Of a stretch of DNA of 53,874 nucleotides, positions 24,742 through 34,406 are shown one piece after another. The position numbers and the translations under genes are program-made. Numbering within the stretch: position 1 is the first letter of the stretch; every line of letters begins with the position of its first letter. The DNA lies in contig CACECL010000005.1 in assembly GCA_902557995.1 (NCBI GenBank), positions 1 to 53,874 of the forward strand, in the 5' to 3' direction. This stretch comes from an uncultured Pelagibacteraceae bacterium (GTDB taxonomy: Bacteria; Pseudomonadota; Alphaproteobacteria; Pelagibacterales; Pelagibacteraceae). The notes beneath the pieces were generated by a model that made no database searches, was not told the origin of the DNA, and saw only the letters and a program-made list of their open reading frames with translations.

Positions 24742-26100
24742 ATGTTTGAAAATTTAACAAATAAATTTGAGGAAATTTTTTCTTCTCTGAAAAAGGCACC
24801 TTCACTTGATGAAGCTCAAGTAGATGAAGGTTTAAGAGGTATTAGGCAAGCCCTACTTGAAGCAGATGTCTCTTTGGATGTTGCAAAAGATTTTATTGAA
24901 AAAGTTAAGCCAAAAGCATTAGGCCAAGAGATAATAAGGTCTACCTCTCCTGGGGATATGGTTGTTAAAATTGTTTATGATGAGCTTGTAGACTTATTAG
25001 GTGCAACAAATAATGAGATAAACTTAAACGCAGTTCCGCCCGTGCCAATGATGTTAGTTGGGTTACAAGGTTCTGGAAAAACTACAACAACAGCAAAATT
25101 AGCAAAATTTTTAGAAAATAATAAAAAGAAAAAAGTAATGATGGTCAGTCTAGATATTTACAGACCAGCTGCACAAGAACAACTTAGATCTTTAGGAGAA
25201 CAAAATAATATTTTAACTTTACCTATTATAGAAGGTCAGCAACCTGCTGATATTTGTAGAAGAGCAATAAGTGCCGCTAATTTAAATGGAGCTGAAATAA
25301 TTTTATTTGATACTGCTGGTAGAACTCAAATTGATTTACAAATGATGAGTGAGATTAAGCAAATTGAAGCTGTCATTAATCCAACAGAAACTTTCTTAGT
25401 TGCAGACTCTTTAACAGGTCAAGTTGCAGCCTCAGTGGCAAAAGAATTTAATAATACAGTTAATTTATCTGGAATTATTTTAACTAGGGCTGATGGTGAT
25501 GCAAGAGGTGGAGCTGCAGTGAGTATGAAATATGTTTCAAACGTTCCAATTAAATTTTTAGGTATAGGAGAAAAAATAGATAATATTGAAGTATTCCATC
25601 CAGATAGAATTGCAAACAGAATACTTGGTATGGGGGATATCGTATCCCTTGTAGAAAAGGCGGCTCAAGATTTAGGAGAAGAAAATCTTAAAAAAGCAGA
25701 GGAAAATTTAAAAAAAGGTCAATTCTCTATGGAAGATTACTTATCTCAATTAAGACAAATGAAAAAAATGGGTGGAATTGAGGGAATTATGTCTTTTATG
25801 CCAGGAGTTTCTAAAATTAAATCTCAAATGGATTCAGCGGGAATTGATGAAAGTATAATTACTAAAAATGAAGCTGTTATTTTATCAATGACAAAAAAAG
25901 AAAGAGAGAACCCAAAAATAATAGATGGTTCTAGAAAAAAAAGAATTGCTAATGGCTCTGGCACAGATCCGGCCACTATCAATAAATTGCTTAAGCAATT
26001 TAAAATGATGTCTGAAATGATGAAAAAGATGTCAAAAGGAAATCTGAAAGGTATGTCTGAGAAAGGTATACCGCCAGAGCTATTTAACCAATTAAAGTAA
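24742..26100 (+). CDS. ffh: Signal recognition particle protein Ffh
   Basis: A 452-residue SRP54-type GTPase that binds signal sequences and SRP RNA and delivers ribosomes to FtsY. NG domain motifs: G1 GLQGSGKTTT (about 107), DIYRPAAQEQL (about 137), G3 DTAGRTQID (about 188), and G4 TRADGDARGG (about 247). The Met-rich M domain lies in the last 130 residues and includes MKKMGGIEGIMSFMPG, the SGTDP-containing RNA-binding segment, and KMMSEMMKKM. The ATG at 24742 gives the standard MFENLTNKFEEIF start; a GTG at 24664 is in frame but would translate the hairpin region. rpsP follows after 12 bases with an AAAGGAG site. Confidence 0.97.
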   Translation: MFENLTNKFEEIFSSLKKAPSLDEAQVDEGLRGIRQALLEADVSLDVAKDFIEKVKPKALGQEIIRSTSPGDMVVKIVYDELVDLLGATNNEINLNAVPPVPMMLVGLQGSGKTTTTAKLAKFLENNKKKKVMMVSLDIYRPAAQEQLRSLGEQNNILTLPIIEGQQPADICRRAISAANLNGAEIILFDTAGRTQIDLQMMSEIKQIEAVINPTETFLVADSLTGQVAASVAKEFNNTVNLSGIILTRADGDARGGAAVSMKYVSNVPIKFLGIGEKIDNIEVFHPDRIANRILGMGDIVSLVEKAAQDLGEENLKKAEENLKKGQFSMEDYLSQLRQMKKMGGIEGIMSFMPGVSKIKSQMDSAGIDESIITKNEAVILSMTKKERENPKIIDGSRKKRIANGSGTDPATINKLLKQFKMMSEMMKKMSKGNLKGMSEKGIPPELFNQLK

Positions 26101-26112
26101 AAAGGAGAAGAA

Positions 26113-26577
26113 ATGTTAAAATTAAGATTATCAAGAGGTGGAACAAAAAAACGTCCTGTTTATAAAGTTGTTGTTGCCGACAGTCGTTTTGCAAGAGATG
26201 GAAGATTTATAGAAAAGGTTGGTTTCTTTAATCCTCTATTACCAAAAGAGAAAAAAGAAAGAGTGGGTCTAGAAGCTGAGAGAATTAAATATTGGCTTGG
26301 TCAAGGAGCTCAACCAACAACTCGAGTAGCAAGAATTTTAGGTGAGAACGAACTAATGCCTATGCCTGCAAATGGAAATAATCCAAATAAAGCAGTGCCA
26401 AAAAAAGAGAGAAATAAAAAAGAAGAGGATAATAAAGAAGCTCCTAAAGAAGAAGCTCCAAAAGCAGAAGCAGCTCCAGCAGCAGAAGCTCCTAAAGCAG
26501 AAGCAGCTCCTAAAGCAGAAGCAGCTCCAAAAGCAGAAGCTCCTAAAGCAGAGGCTCCAGCAGAGGAAAAAAAATAA
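26113..26577 (+). CDS. rpsP: 30S ribosomal protein S16 with Ala/Pro/Lys/Glu-rich tail
   Basis: Residues 1 to about 85 are a typical S16 ([25 protein letters not shown] start, then [12 protein letters not shown] and WLGQGAQPT). S16 binds 16S rRNA in 30S assembly. The remaining ~70 residues form a low-complexity tail: a charged linker ([13 protein letters not shown]) and then repeats of [12 protein letters not shown] ribosome binding site (AAAGGAG) precedes the ATG. Longer S16 proteins with such tails occur in some alphaproteobacteria, but the tail has no known role. In the usual operon rimM would follow; here trmD comes next after 14 bases. Confidence 0.95.
   Translation: MLKLRLSRGGTKKRPVYKVVVADSRFARDGRFIEKVGFFNPLLPKEKKERVGLEAERIKYWLGQGAQPTTRVARILGENELMPMPANGNNPNKAVPKKERNKKEEDNKEAPKEEAPKAEAAPAAEAPKAEAAPKAEAAPKAEAPKAEAPAEEKK
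26440..26568 (+). repeat. Low-complexity repeat encoding the S16 tail
   Basis: Repeats of the type GCTCCTAAAGCAGAAGCA, varying slightly, encode [11 protein letters not shown] units at the end of rpsP. Copies of almost the same units recur at the end of rplS (about 27711-27840), so the two tails may have exchanged sequence or derive from a common source. Confidence 0.75.
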
Positions 26578-26591
26578 TTTAAAGATTATTT

Positions 26592-27278
26592 ATGTGGCAA
26601 GCTCAAGTGTTTACACTTTATCCAGAGATTTTCCCTGGTCCTTTATCTAAAGGACTTTATGGAAAAGCTTTATCAAATAATTTATGGAAACTTAAAGTTG
26701 TAAATATAAGAGATGCAGCTAACGATAAACATAAAACAGTAGATGATACACCTTATGGGGGTGGTTCAGGGATGTTGTTAAAAGCAGATGTTCTCGCAAA
26801 GTCTTTAGATGAAAACAAAAATGAGAGTGAGAGAATTTTATACTTATCGCCAAAAGGAAAAAAATTTGATCAAAATTTAGCAAAAGAGCTAGCTAATGAA
26901 AAATCTCTGTCTTTAATTTGTGGTCATTTTGAAGGTGTGGACGAAAGAATACTTTCAACAAGAAATATTGAGGAAATTAGTATTGGAGATTATGTTTTGT
27001 CAGGTGGGGAGTCAGCAGCATATGTAGTAATAGATAGTATTTTAAGATTGCTACCAGGTGTATTAGGAAATGAAAACTCTAAATTATATGAAACCTTTGA
27101 AAATGGTCTTCTAGAGTACCCTCAGTATACAAAACCTCAAATTTGGGAGGAAAAAGCTGTGCCAGACGTACTATTATCAGGTGATCATAATAAAATTAAA
27201 CACTGGCGTTTATCTCAATCTGAGGCTATAACACGCGACCGAAGACCAGATTTATGGGAAAAATATAAGAAGAATTAA
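26592..27278 (+). CDS. trmD: tRNA (guanine37-N1)-methyltransferase TrmD
   Basis: A 228-residue SPOUT-class methyltransferase that makes m1G37 in tRNAs for Leu, Pro and Arg and so prevents frameshifting. The trefoil-knot motifs are visible: [12 protein letters not shown] (about 85), [14 protein letters not shown] (about 108) and [14 protein letters not shown] (about 130). The C-terminal domain ends in [19 protein letters not shown], a TrmD hallmark. It sits between rpsP and rplS, its standard position, but rimM, which normally lies between rpsP and trmD, is absent. The L19 gene starts 16 bases downstream. Confidence 0.96.
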   Translation: MWQAQVFTLYPEIFPGPLSKGLYGKALSNNLWKLKVVNIRDAANDKHKTVDDTPYGGGSGMLLKADVLAKSLDENKNESERILYLSPKGKKFDQNLAKELANEKSLSLICGHFEGVDERILSTRNIEEISIGDYVLSGGESAAYVVIDSILRLLPGVLGNENSKLYETFENGLLEYPQYTKPQIWEEKAVPDVLLSGDHNKIKHWRLSQSEAITRDRRPDLWEKYKKN

Positions 27279-27294
27279 CTTGATAAATATTAAC

Positions 27295-27870
27295 ATGAAA
27301 ACAATTGAAGAAATAAACCAGCATAACGTTAACAAAATTCTTTCAGAGAAAAAAATTCCAGAATTTTATCCTGGAGATGTTGTTAAGGTTGGTGTGAGAA
27401 TTACCGAGGGTAAAAAAGAAAGAATTCAATATTTTGAGGGAGTATGTATTGCTAAAAAAAGCAGAGACTTAAACTCATCTTTTACGGTTAGAAAAATTTC
27501 ATTTGGAGAGGGTGTTGAGAGAACTTTTCCTTTATTTGGAACTTTAATTGATTCAATTAAGGTTATTAGATCAGGTAAAGTAAGAAGAGCAAAACTTTAT
27601 TATCTAAGAGACAGAACTGGTAAATCAGCAAGGATTGCAGAAAAAATTAGAAAAAAAATTGGTATTGATATCGAGGCAAAACCAGAGACAGTTACAGAGG
27701 AAAATGTAGCTCCTGCAGTTGAAGCACCTAAAGAAGAGGATCCTAAAGCAGAAGCAGTAACTAAAGAAGAGGCTCCTAAAGCAGAAGCGGCACCTAAAGA
27801 AGAGGCTGCTCCAGCAACAGAGGCTCCTAAAGAAGAACAAAAATCAGAAAGCTCTACAGAAAAAAAATAA
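27295..27870 (+). CDS. rplS: 50S ribosomal protein L19 with Ala/Pro/Lys/Glu-rich tail
   Basis: The first ~120 residues are a standard L19 ([20 protein letters not shown], then [15 protein letters not shown] and [18 protein letters not shown]), located at the 30S-50S interface. The last ~60 residues are a low-complexity tail made of EAPKEE, PKAEA and similar units, strikingly like the tail of S16 encoded in the same operon. The ATG at 27295 ([12 protein letters not shown]) is chosen; a TTG at 27280 is in frame but has no better support. A T-rich run follows the stop codon, then leuC 11 bases later. Confidence 0.94.
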   Translation: MKTIEEINQHNVNKILSEKKIPEFYPGDVVKVGVRITEGKKERIQYFEGVCIAKKSRDLNSSFTVRKISFGEGVERTFPLFGTLIDSIKVIRSGKVRRAKLYYLRDRTGKSARIAEKIRKKIGIDIEAKPETVTEENVAPAVEAPKEEDPKAEAVTKEEAPKAEAAPKEEAAPATEAPKEEQKSESSTEKK

Positions 27871-27881
27871 TTTTTTTTTCA

Positions 27882-29285
27882 ATGTCTACAACATTATACG
27901 ATAAAATTTGGAACGATCACCTAGTTGATCAACAAGATGATGGCACATCTTTACTTTTTGTAGATAGACATTTAATTCATGAGGTGACAAGCCCCCAAGC
28001 TTTTGAAGGATTAAGAAATTCTAATAGAAAAGTTAGACACCCAAATTTAACTTTAGCAGTTGCAGATCATAATGTTCCAACAACTGACAGATCAAAAGGT
28101 ATTTCAGATGAAGAGTCAAAAATTCAAGTAGATACTTTAGAGGCAAATTGTAAAGAATTCGGTGTTCAGTTATTTGGTATGGATGATAAGAGGCAAGGTA
28201 TCGTTCATATCATAGGACCTGAACAAGGTTTTACTCAACCAGGTACAGTTATTGTTTGTGGAGACAGTCATACCGCAACGCATGGAGCATTTGGTGCTTT
28301 AGCGTTTGGAATAGGAACTTCAGAAGTTGAACATGTTTTAGCAACCCAAACACTAGTTCAGAAGAAAGCTAAAAATTTTAGAATTAATGTTAATGGTGAA
28401 CTTCCTTTAGGAGTTACTTCTAAAGATGTAATACTTCAAATAATTGGAAAAATAGGTACAGCAGGTGGTACAGGATCTGTTGTGGAATATGCTGGAGATT
28501 TAATAAGATCTTTAAGTGTTGAGCAAAGAATGACTATTTGCAATATGACAATCGAAGGTGGTGCAAGAGCAGGATTAATTGCACCAGATAAAAAAATTTT
28601 TGAATATTTAAAAGGAAAACCAATGTCACCAAAAAGTGAAAATTGGGATAAAGCTTTGAACTATTGGGAAACTTTAAAAACAGACTCTGATGCTAGTTTT
28701 GATAAAGAAATTAGCCTTAACGCAAATGAAATTTTACCCATGATTACATGGGGTACATCACCACAAGATGTAATAACAATTGATGGAAAAGTTCCAAATC
28801 CAAATAATGAGACTGATGAAGATAAAAAAAATTCAATTGAAAGAGCTTTAAAGTATATGGGTTTAAAACCTGACATGGCAGCCACAGATATAAAAATAGA
28901 TAAAGTATTTATTGGTAGTTGTACTAATGGCAGAATAGAGGATTTGAGAGAAGCAGCAAAAATCGTAAAAGATAAAAAAGTATCATCGCATGTTAATGCA
29001 ATAGTAGTTCCAGGCTCAGGCTTAGTTAAAGAACAAGCAGAGCAAGAAGGACTAGATAAAATTTTTGTTAGCTCAGGGTTTGAATGGAGAGAACCAGGTT
29101 GCTCTATGTGTTTAGCGATGAATGCCGATAAATTAAAGCCAGAAGAAAGATGCGCATCTACATCAAATAGAAATTTTGAGGGAAGACAAGGTAGAGGTGG
29201 TAGAACCCATCTGGTTAGTCCAGGAATGGCCGCAGCAGCAGCAATTTCAGGTAATTTAGATGATGTCAGAAAGTATCAAAATTAA
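27882..29285 (+). CDS. leuC: 3-isopropylmalate dehydratase large subunit LeuC
   Basis: A 467-residue aconitase-family protein which, with LeuD, converts 2-isopropylmalate to 3-isopropylmalate in leucine synthesis. Ligands of the [4Fe-4S] cluster are visible: Cys in IGSCTNGR (about 346), and two in [10 protein letters not shown] (about 407-410). Other family segments are [31 protein letters not shown] (which I cite by its first residues, [10 protein letters not shown], about 127). The length is normal. It starts a tightly packed leuCDB set; leuD begins at the base after the leuC stop. Confidence 0.96.
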   Translation: MSTTLYDKIWNDHLVDQQDDGTSLLFVDRHLIHEVTSPQAFEGLRNSNRKVRHPNLTLAVADHNVPTTDRSKGISDEESKIQVDTLEANCKEFGVQLFGMDDKRQGIVHIIGPEQGFTQPGTVIVCGDSHTATHGAFGALAFGIGTSEVEHVLATQTLVQKKAKNFRINVNGELPLGVTSKDVILQIIGKIGTAGGTGSVVEYAGDLIRSLSVEQRMTICNMTIEGGARAGLIAPDKKIFEYLKGKPMSPKSENWDKALNYWETLKTDSDASFDKEISLNANEILPMITWGTSPQDVITIDGKVPNPNNETDEDKKNSIERALKYMGLKPDMAATDIKIDKVFIGSCTNGRIEDLREAAKIVKDKKVSSHVNAIVVPGSGLVKEQAEQEGLDKIFVSSGFEWREPGCSMCLAMNADKLKPEERCASTSNRNFEGRQGRGGRTHLVSPGMAAAAAISGNLDDVRKYQN

Positions 29286-29891
29286 ATGCAAAAATTTAAT
29301 AAATTAAAAAGTATCCCAGCTTATTTACCAATTGTAAATATTGATACAGATATGATAATTCCAAAACAGTTTTTAAAAACTATCAAAAGAACCGGTCTTG
29401 GAAAAAATTTGTTTTTTGAAATGAGATATGATGATCAAGGCAAAGAAATAAATGATTTTGTGTTAAACAAAGATCCATTTGATCAATCTAAAATTTTAAT
29501 TGCTGGAAAAAACTTTGGATGTGGTTCATCAAGGGAACATGCTCCTTGGGCTTTATTAGATTTTGGAATTACTTGTGTAATTAGTTCAAGTTATGCAGAT
29601 ATTTTTTTTAGTAATTGTTTTAAAAATGGAATTTTGCCTATAATCCTTGAAGAGGAAAAAATCAAAGAGCTATCTGAATACGCAAATAGACAAGAAGAAA
29701 TTTCTATTGATTTGCAAGAGGAAAAAATAGTATATGGAAATAATGAGCTAAAATTTGAAGTTGATCCATTTAAGAAAAAATGTTTGTTAGAAGGGCTTGA
29801 TGATATCGCTTTATCACTAAAAAAATCAGAAAAAATAGAGAAGTTTGAAACAAATTTAAAAAACGAAAAGCCTTGGGTGTTTAATGATTAA
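29286..29891 (+). CDS. leuD: 3-isopropylmalate dehydratase small subunit LeuD
   Basis: A 201-residue small subunit (aconitase swivel domain) that completes the isopropylmalate isomerase with LeuC. Recognisable segments are [19 protein letters not shown] (about 18-36) and [15 protein letters not shown] (about 78-92), both standard for LeuD. It abuts leuC with no gap and its 3' end overlaps leuB by eight bases, indicating co-translation. The length is typical. Confidence 0.96.
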   Translation: MQKFNKLKSIPAYLPIVNIDTDMIIPKQFLKTIKRTGLGKNLFFEMRYDDQGKEINDFVLNKDPFDQSKILIAGKNFGCGSSREHAPWALLDFGITCVISSSYADIFFSNCFKNGILPIILEEEKIKELSEYANRQEEISIDLQEEKIVYGNNELKFEVDPFKKKCLLEGLDDIALSLKKSEKIEKFETNLKNEKPWVFND

Positions 29892-30990
29892 AGTAAAAAA
29901 AAGAAAAATACTTTTACTTCCTGGTGATGGTATTGGTCCAGAGGTAATAGCCGAGGTAAAAAAAATTATTAACTGGTTTAATGATAAAAAATCTTTAGAT
30001 TTTGATATTGATCAGGAGCTAGTTGGTGGTTGTTCTTATGATAAACACGGTACCCCAATCACTGATGAGGTTTTTTACAAAGCACTAGAAAGTGAAGTAA
30101 TTATGCTTGGAGCAGTTGGTGGTCCTAAATGGGATAACCTAGAATTTTCCAAAAAACCAGAAAGAGCATTATTAAAACTTAGAAAAGAATTAAAGCTTTT
30201 TGCTAACTTAAGGCCTGCAATTTGTTTTAAACAATTAGTCGATGCTTCAACCCTAAAGCCAGAAATAGTTTCAGGACTAGATATAATGATAGTAAGAGAG
30301 TTAACGGGTGGTATATATTTTGGTGAACCTAGAGGAATTAAGCCAATTGAAAATGGAGAAAGAAAAGGAATTAATACACACACTTATACGACTAGTGAAA
30401 TTACCAGAGTAACTAGGATCGCTTTTGATTTAGCTAGAAAAAGATCAAACAAGGTTACTTCATGTGAAAAATCAAATGTGATGGAAGCAGGACAATTGTG
30501 GAAAGAAGAAGTCCAAGAACTCCATGAAAAAGAATACAAAGATGTAGAATTAAGTCATATGTTAGCAGACAATTGTGCTATGCAGCTTTTAAGAAACCCA
30601 AAACAATTTGATGTAATTGTAACAGATAATTTGTTTGGAGATATGTTGTCAGATCAAGCTTCAATGTTAACGGGATCTTTAGGTCTTTTACCATCAGCAT
30701 CTTTAGGCGCAAAAAATAAAGATGGTGAGATGAGAGCGATGTACGAGCCTATACACGGGTCAGCGCCAGATATAGCTGGTAAAGGGATAGCAAATCCAAT
30801 TGCTTCTATTTTGAGCTTTGCTATGGCACTAAGATATTCTTTAGATCTTGATAAAGAAGCAGATATTTTAGAAAAAGCAGTTCAAGATGTTTTAAATGAT
30901 GGGTTAAGAACCAAAGATATAATGTCAGAGGGTATGAAAGAGACTTCCACGTCAGCAATGGGTGATGCGATAATTTCAAAATTGCAATAA
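29884..30990 (+). CDS. leuB: 3-isopropylmalate dehydrogenase LeuB
   Basis: A 368-residue NAD-dependent beta-decarboxylating dehydrogenase, third step of leucine synthesis. Family motifs: [14 protein letters not shown] (about 9), [10 protein letters not shown] and [14 protein letters not shown] (about 140), the metal-binding Asp residues in [14 protein letters not shown] (about 254), and [18 protein letters not shown] (about 285). It overlaps leuD by eight bases. The acyl-CoA dehydrogenase gene dmdC starts 26 bases downstream, so the leu genes may share a transcript with the DMSP genes; no terminator is visible between them. Confidence 0.96.
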   Translation: MIKVKKRKILLLPGDGIGPEVIAEVKKIINWFNDKKSLDFDIDQELVGGCSYDKHGTPITDEVFYKALESEVIMLGAVGGPKWDNLEFSKKPERALLKLRKELKLFANLRPAICFKQLVDASTLKPEIVSGLDIMIVRELTGGIYFGEPRGIKPIENGERKGINTHTYTTSEITRVTRIAFDLARKRSNKVTSCEKSNVMEAGQLWKEEVQELHEKEYKDVELSHMLADNCAMQLLRNPKQFDVIVTDNLFGDMLSDQASMLTGSLGLLPSASLGAKNKDGEMRAMYEPIHGSAPDIAGKGIANPIASILSFAMALRYSLDLDKEADILEKAVQDVLNDGLRTKDIMSEGMKETSTSAMGDAIISKLQ

Positions 30991-31016
30991 AATCAGAATT
31001 ATTCTAAGCTTTAAAT

Positions 31017-32780
31017 ATGCCAAGTTACACCGCACCAGTAAAAGACATGATGTTTCTCTTTGAAAAATTAAGAGATAATAAGAATTATAATGAGCTTGAA
31101 AAATATAATGAGGTGAGTGCAGATCTTGTTAAAGATATTTTAGAGGAAGCAGCAAAAATAAATCAAAATTTAATTTTACCTCTTGCTAAAGCAGGTGACG
31201 AAAATCCAGCAATTTTAGAAAATGGTGTTGTCAGAACACCACCGGGTTACAAAGAAGCATATCAGAAATACATTGAAGATGGTTGGACGTCATTGTCTTG
31301 TGACCCTAAATATGGAGGCCAAGGAATGCCAAAAACAGTAAGCGCGTTCTTTGATGAAATGCTTTCTTCAGCCAGTTTGTCATTTAAATTATATAGTGAA
31401 CTTAGTATTGGTGCCTATAATTGTATTAATCATCATGCTTCAGATGAAATTAAAGATAAATATTTACCAAAGATCGTCGAAGGTAAATGGAGTGGCACTA
31501 TGTGTTTAACAGAACCAGTCTGTGGTACAGACTTAGGTTTGTTAAAAACCAAAGCCATCAAACAATCTGATGACACCTATAAAATTAGTGGTCAAAAGAT
31601 TTTTATAACTTCTGGTGATCATGACTTAACTGAAAATATTATTCATTTAGTTTTAGCAAGATCAACTGACTCTCCTGCGGGCACTAAAGGAATTAGTTTA
31701 TTTTTAGTACCAAAATTTATTGTAAATGAAGATGGTAGTGTTGGTCAAAGAAATGGAATTTCAACAGGATCTATAGAGAGTAAAATGGGAATAAAGGGTT
31801 CAGCAACATGTGTGTTAAATTTTGATGAAGCAACTGGTTATATGATTGGTAACAAAGATAAAGGTCTTAGTGCTATGTTTACTATGATGAACCTTGAGAG
31901 AATAGTGGTAGGTATTCAAGGTTTAGGAATTTCTGAAATTGCGTATCAGAACTCACTTGCTTATGCAAAAGAGAGAAAGCAAGGAAAAACAAATAATTCA
32001 AAATCTACAAATGGTGCAGACTTTATAATAGATCATGCGGATATTAGAAGATCTTTACTTAATATGAAGTCAATTATTGAAGGAGAAAGAGCTTTATGTT
32101 TTTGGTTATCACAACAAACTGAGGTGAGTCTTTATCATCCTGATGAAAAGATTAAACAAGAAGCTTTGGATTATGTTTCATTGATGACACCAGTTGTTAA
32201 GTCATTATTTACAGATTTAGCAATGGAAATTACGAACGACGCGATGCAAATACATGGTGGATATGGATACACTAAAGACCAAGGAATAGAGCAATTATAT
32301 AGGGATAATCGTATTACCCCAATCTATGAAGGAACAAATTCTGTTCAGGCAGCAGATTTAGTATTTAGAAAATTATCAAATAAAAATGGCGATGTTATTA
32401 ATAAGTTTTTAGATATGATTAAATCTGAATCTGATAGTAAAAATGAAAAAGTAAAAACATTTTCAAAAGAATTAAATCATTATTTAGATATTTTATCTAA
32501 GTTTACTGACTGGATTAAGGATAAACATAAAATCGAAAAGGACGATGTTAGTGCTGCAGCAAATGATTATTTGAGAAGTCTTGGATATGTTTCAATTGCT
32601 TATGCTTGGATCAAAATTTTAGATGTAAGTTTTAGTGATTTTGAAAAAAATAAAGAATTTTATAGTGATAAAATAAATACAGCAAAATTTTATTTTGATA
32701 AGGTACTGCCTAGAGCTGAGTACCATTACAAATCTGCCATTTCTGGAAGTTCTAATATAATGAATTTTAAGTTTAATTAA
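31017..32780 (+). CDS. dmdC: 3-methylmercaptopropionyl-CoA dehydrogenase DmdC
   Basis: A 587-residue acyl-CoA dehydrogenase of the large type. It has the FAD-dependent core (MCLTEPVCGTDLGLLKTKA near 165 and IFITSGDHDL near 195), the catalytic Glu in IYEGTNSVQAADLVFRKL (about 440), and an extra C-terminal domain of ~130 residues typical of DmdC and FadE5-like enzymes. DmdC oxidises 3-methylmercaptopropionyl-CoA to methylthioacryloyl-CoA in the DMSP demethylation pathway. The assignment rests on length plus the neighbourhood: dmdB starts two bases after its stop and dmdA is in the same cluster. A general acyl-CoA dehydrogenase would be the alternative without that context. Confidence 0.9.
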   Translation: MPSYTAPVKDMMFLFEKLRDNKNYNELEKYNEVSADLVKDILEEAAKINQNLILPLAKAGDENPAILENGVVRTPPGYKEAYQKYIEDGWTSLSCDPKYGGQGMPKTVSAFFDEMLSSASLSFKLYSELSIGAYNCINHHASDEIKDKYLPKIVEGKWSGTMCLTEPVCGTDLGLLKTKAIKQSDDTYKISGQKIFITSGDHDLTENIIHLVLARSTDSPAGTKGISLFLVPKFIVNEDGSVGQRNGISTGSIESKMGIKGSATCVLNFDEATGYMIGNKDKGLSAMFTMMNLERIVVGIQGLGISEIAYQNSLAYAKERKQGKTNNSKSTNGADFIIDHADIRRSLLNMKSIIEGERALCFWLSQQTEVSLYHPDEKIKQEALDYVSLMTPVVKSLFTDLAMEITNDAMQIHGGYGYTKDQGIEQLYRDNRITPIYEGTNSVQAADLVFRKLSNKNGDVINKFLDMIKSESDSKNEKVKTFSKELNHYLDILSKFTDWIKDKHKIEKDDVSAAANDYLRSLGYVSIAYAWIKILDVSFSDFEKNKEFYSDKINTAKFYFDKVLPRAEYHYKSAISGSSNIMNFKFN

Positions 32781-32782
32781 TA

Positions 32783-34399
32783 ATGAATTATTACGAGACA
32801 AATTTAGATAAAAATAAAGCTAACTACGTACCACTTACCCCATTAACGTTTCTTAAAAGAGCAAGGGAAATTTATCCAAATTATGAAGCTATAATTTATG
32901 AAGATAGGAAATATACTTGGAATGAAGTTTACAAAAGAGCTATAAAATTTGCTAGTGCACTGTCAAAAATTGGAATTAAAAAAGGAGACACTGTCTCATT
33001 CTTAGCCTTTAATACACCAGAGATTTTCGAAGGACATTACTCAGTACCCATGGCAGGTGCAGTATTAAATACTATTAATATAAGATTAGATGCAAATACA
33101 ATTTCATATATTTTAGATCATAGTGATGCAAAGGTACTAGTAGTTGATAGACAATTACATGGAGAGGTTAAGAAGGCATTAAAAACTTTAAATAAAAAAA
33201 TTATAATAATTGATATAGATGATAAAAATGCTGATCAATCGAAATTAGAAAAAATTGGCGATTTAGAATATGAAAGTTTTTTAAATACAGGTGATGAAAA
33301 TTTTGATTGGCAAATGCCAGAGGATGAATGGCAAGCAATATCATTAAGCTATACATCAGGTACTACAGGAAATCCCAAAGGAGTAGTTTATCATCATAGA
33401 GGTGCATATTTAATGTCTACAGGAAGTTCGGTAGCTTGGAACATGCCAAATAGATTAAATTTTTTAACAGTGGTTCCAATGTTTCATTGTAATGGATGGT
33501 GTTATCCATGGACAGTTCCAATGTTAAATGGAAGGACAATTTGTTTAAGAAATATTGACATAAAAAAAATTTTTGAATTAATCGATAAATATGAAGTAAC
33601 TCATTTTGGCGGTGCTCCAATAGTATTAAATATGATTACAGGAGCTCCTGAAAGTGACAAAAAAAAATTAAAACAAAAAGTTTATGTTTTAACTGCTGGA
33701 GCGCCACCACCAAGTATAATTTTCAAAAAAATGAGAGCATTAGGTTTTGAAGTTATGCATGTATATGGTTTAACGGAAACTTATGGACATGTTACTCAGT
33801 GTGCGTGGAATGATGAATGGAACAATTTCGATGAGGAAAAACAAAATGAAATTAAGGCTAGGCAAGGTGTGAGATATCCAAATACTGAAGGTGTAGTTGT
33901 TTTGGATCCAGAAACAATGAAAGAAGTTCCTAAAGATGGAAAAACAATTGGTGAAATTATGATTAGAGGAAATGTCGTAATGAAAGGTTACTTTAAAGAC
34001 AAAGATGCTACTGATAAAGCTATGAAAGATGGATGGTTTCATAGTGGTGATTTAGCTGTAATGCATCCTGATGGGTATGTAAAAATACAAGATAGATCAA
34101 AAGATATAATTATTTCTGGAGGAGAAAATATTTCTTCAATTGAAATAGAAAACACACTTTCTAAACATCCATCAGTTTCTATTGCTGCAGTTGTTGCAAA
34201 ACCAGATGAAAAATGGGGAGAAGTTCCTTGTGCATTTATTGAAATGGTTAAAGATAAGCCGGTATCAGAAAAAGAATTAATTGATTTTTGTAAAGAAACT
34301 TTAGCGGGATTTAAAGTTCCTAAAAAGGTTGTGTTCTGTGATTTGCCAAAAACTTCGACAGGAAAAATACAAAAGTTTGAATTAAGAAAACAAGTTTAG
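32783..34399 (+). CDS. dmdB: 3-methylmercaptopropionyl-CoA ligase DmdB
   Basis: A 538-residue acyl-CoA synthetase of the AMP-forming (ANL) family that activates 3-methylmercaptopropionate, the product of DmdA, with ATP and CoA. ANL motifs: LSYTSGTTGNPKGVVYHH (about 188), VYGLTETYGH (about 330), DGWFHSGDLAV (about 413), and the catalytic Lys in KTSTGKIQKFEL near the C-terminus. It lies between dmdC (two bases upstream) and an alpha/beta hydrolase gene (seven bases downstream), inside the DMSP cluster, which makes DmdB more likely than another medium-chain CoA ligase. Confidence 0.9.
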   Translation: MNYYETNLDKNKANYVPLTPLTFLKRAREIYPNYEAIIYEDRKYTWNEVYKRAIKFASALSKIGIKKGDTVSFLAFNTPEIFEGHYSVPMAGAVLNTINIRLDANTISYILDHSDAKVLVVDRQLHGEVKKALKTLNKKIIIIDIDDKNADQSKLEKIGDLEYESFLNTGDENFDWQMPEDEWQAISLSYTSGTTGNPKGVVYHHRGAYLMSTGSSVAWNMPNRLNFLTVVPMFHCNGWCYPWTVPMLNGRTICLRNIDIKKIFELIDKYEVTHFGGAPIVLNMITGAPESDKKKLKQKVYVLTAGAPPPSIIFKKMRALGFEVMHVYGLTETYGHVTQCAWNDEWNNFDEEKQNEIKARQGVRYPNTEGVVVLDPETMKEVPKDGKTIGEIMIRGNVVMKGYFKDKDATDKAMKDGWFHSGDLAVMHPDGYVKIQDRSKDIIISGGENISSIEIENTLSKHPSVSIAAVVAKPDEKWGEVPCAFIEMVKDKPVSEKELIDFCKETLAGFKVPKKVVFCDLPKTSTGKIQKFELRKQV

Positions 34400-34406
34400 G
34401 TAATTT

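Noticed and set aside
26440..26568. Possible CRISPR or tandem-repeat array
   Set aside because: The repeats are in frame in rpsP, vary at third positions and encode KAEAP units; there are no unique spacers and no cas genes.
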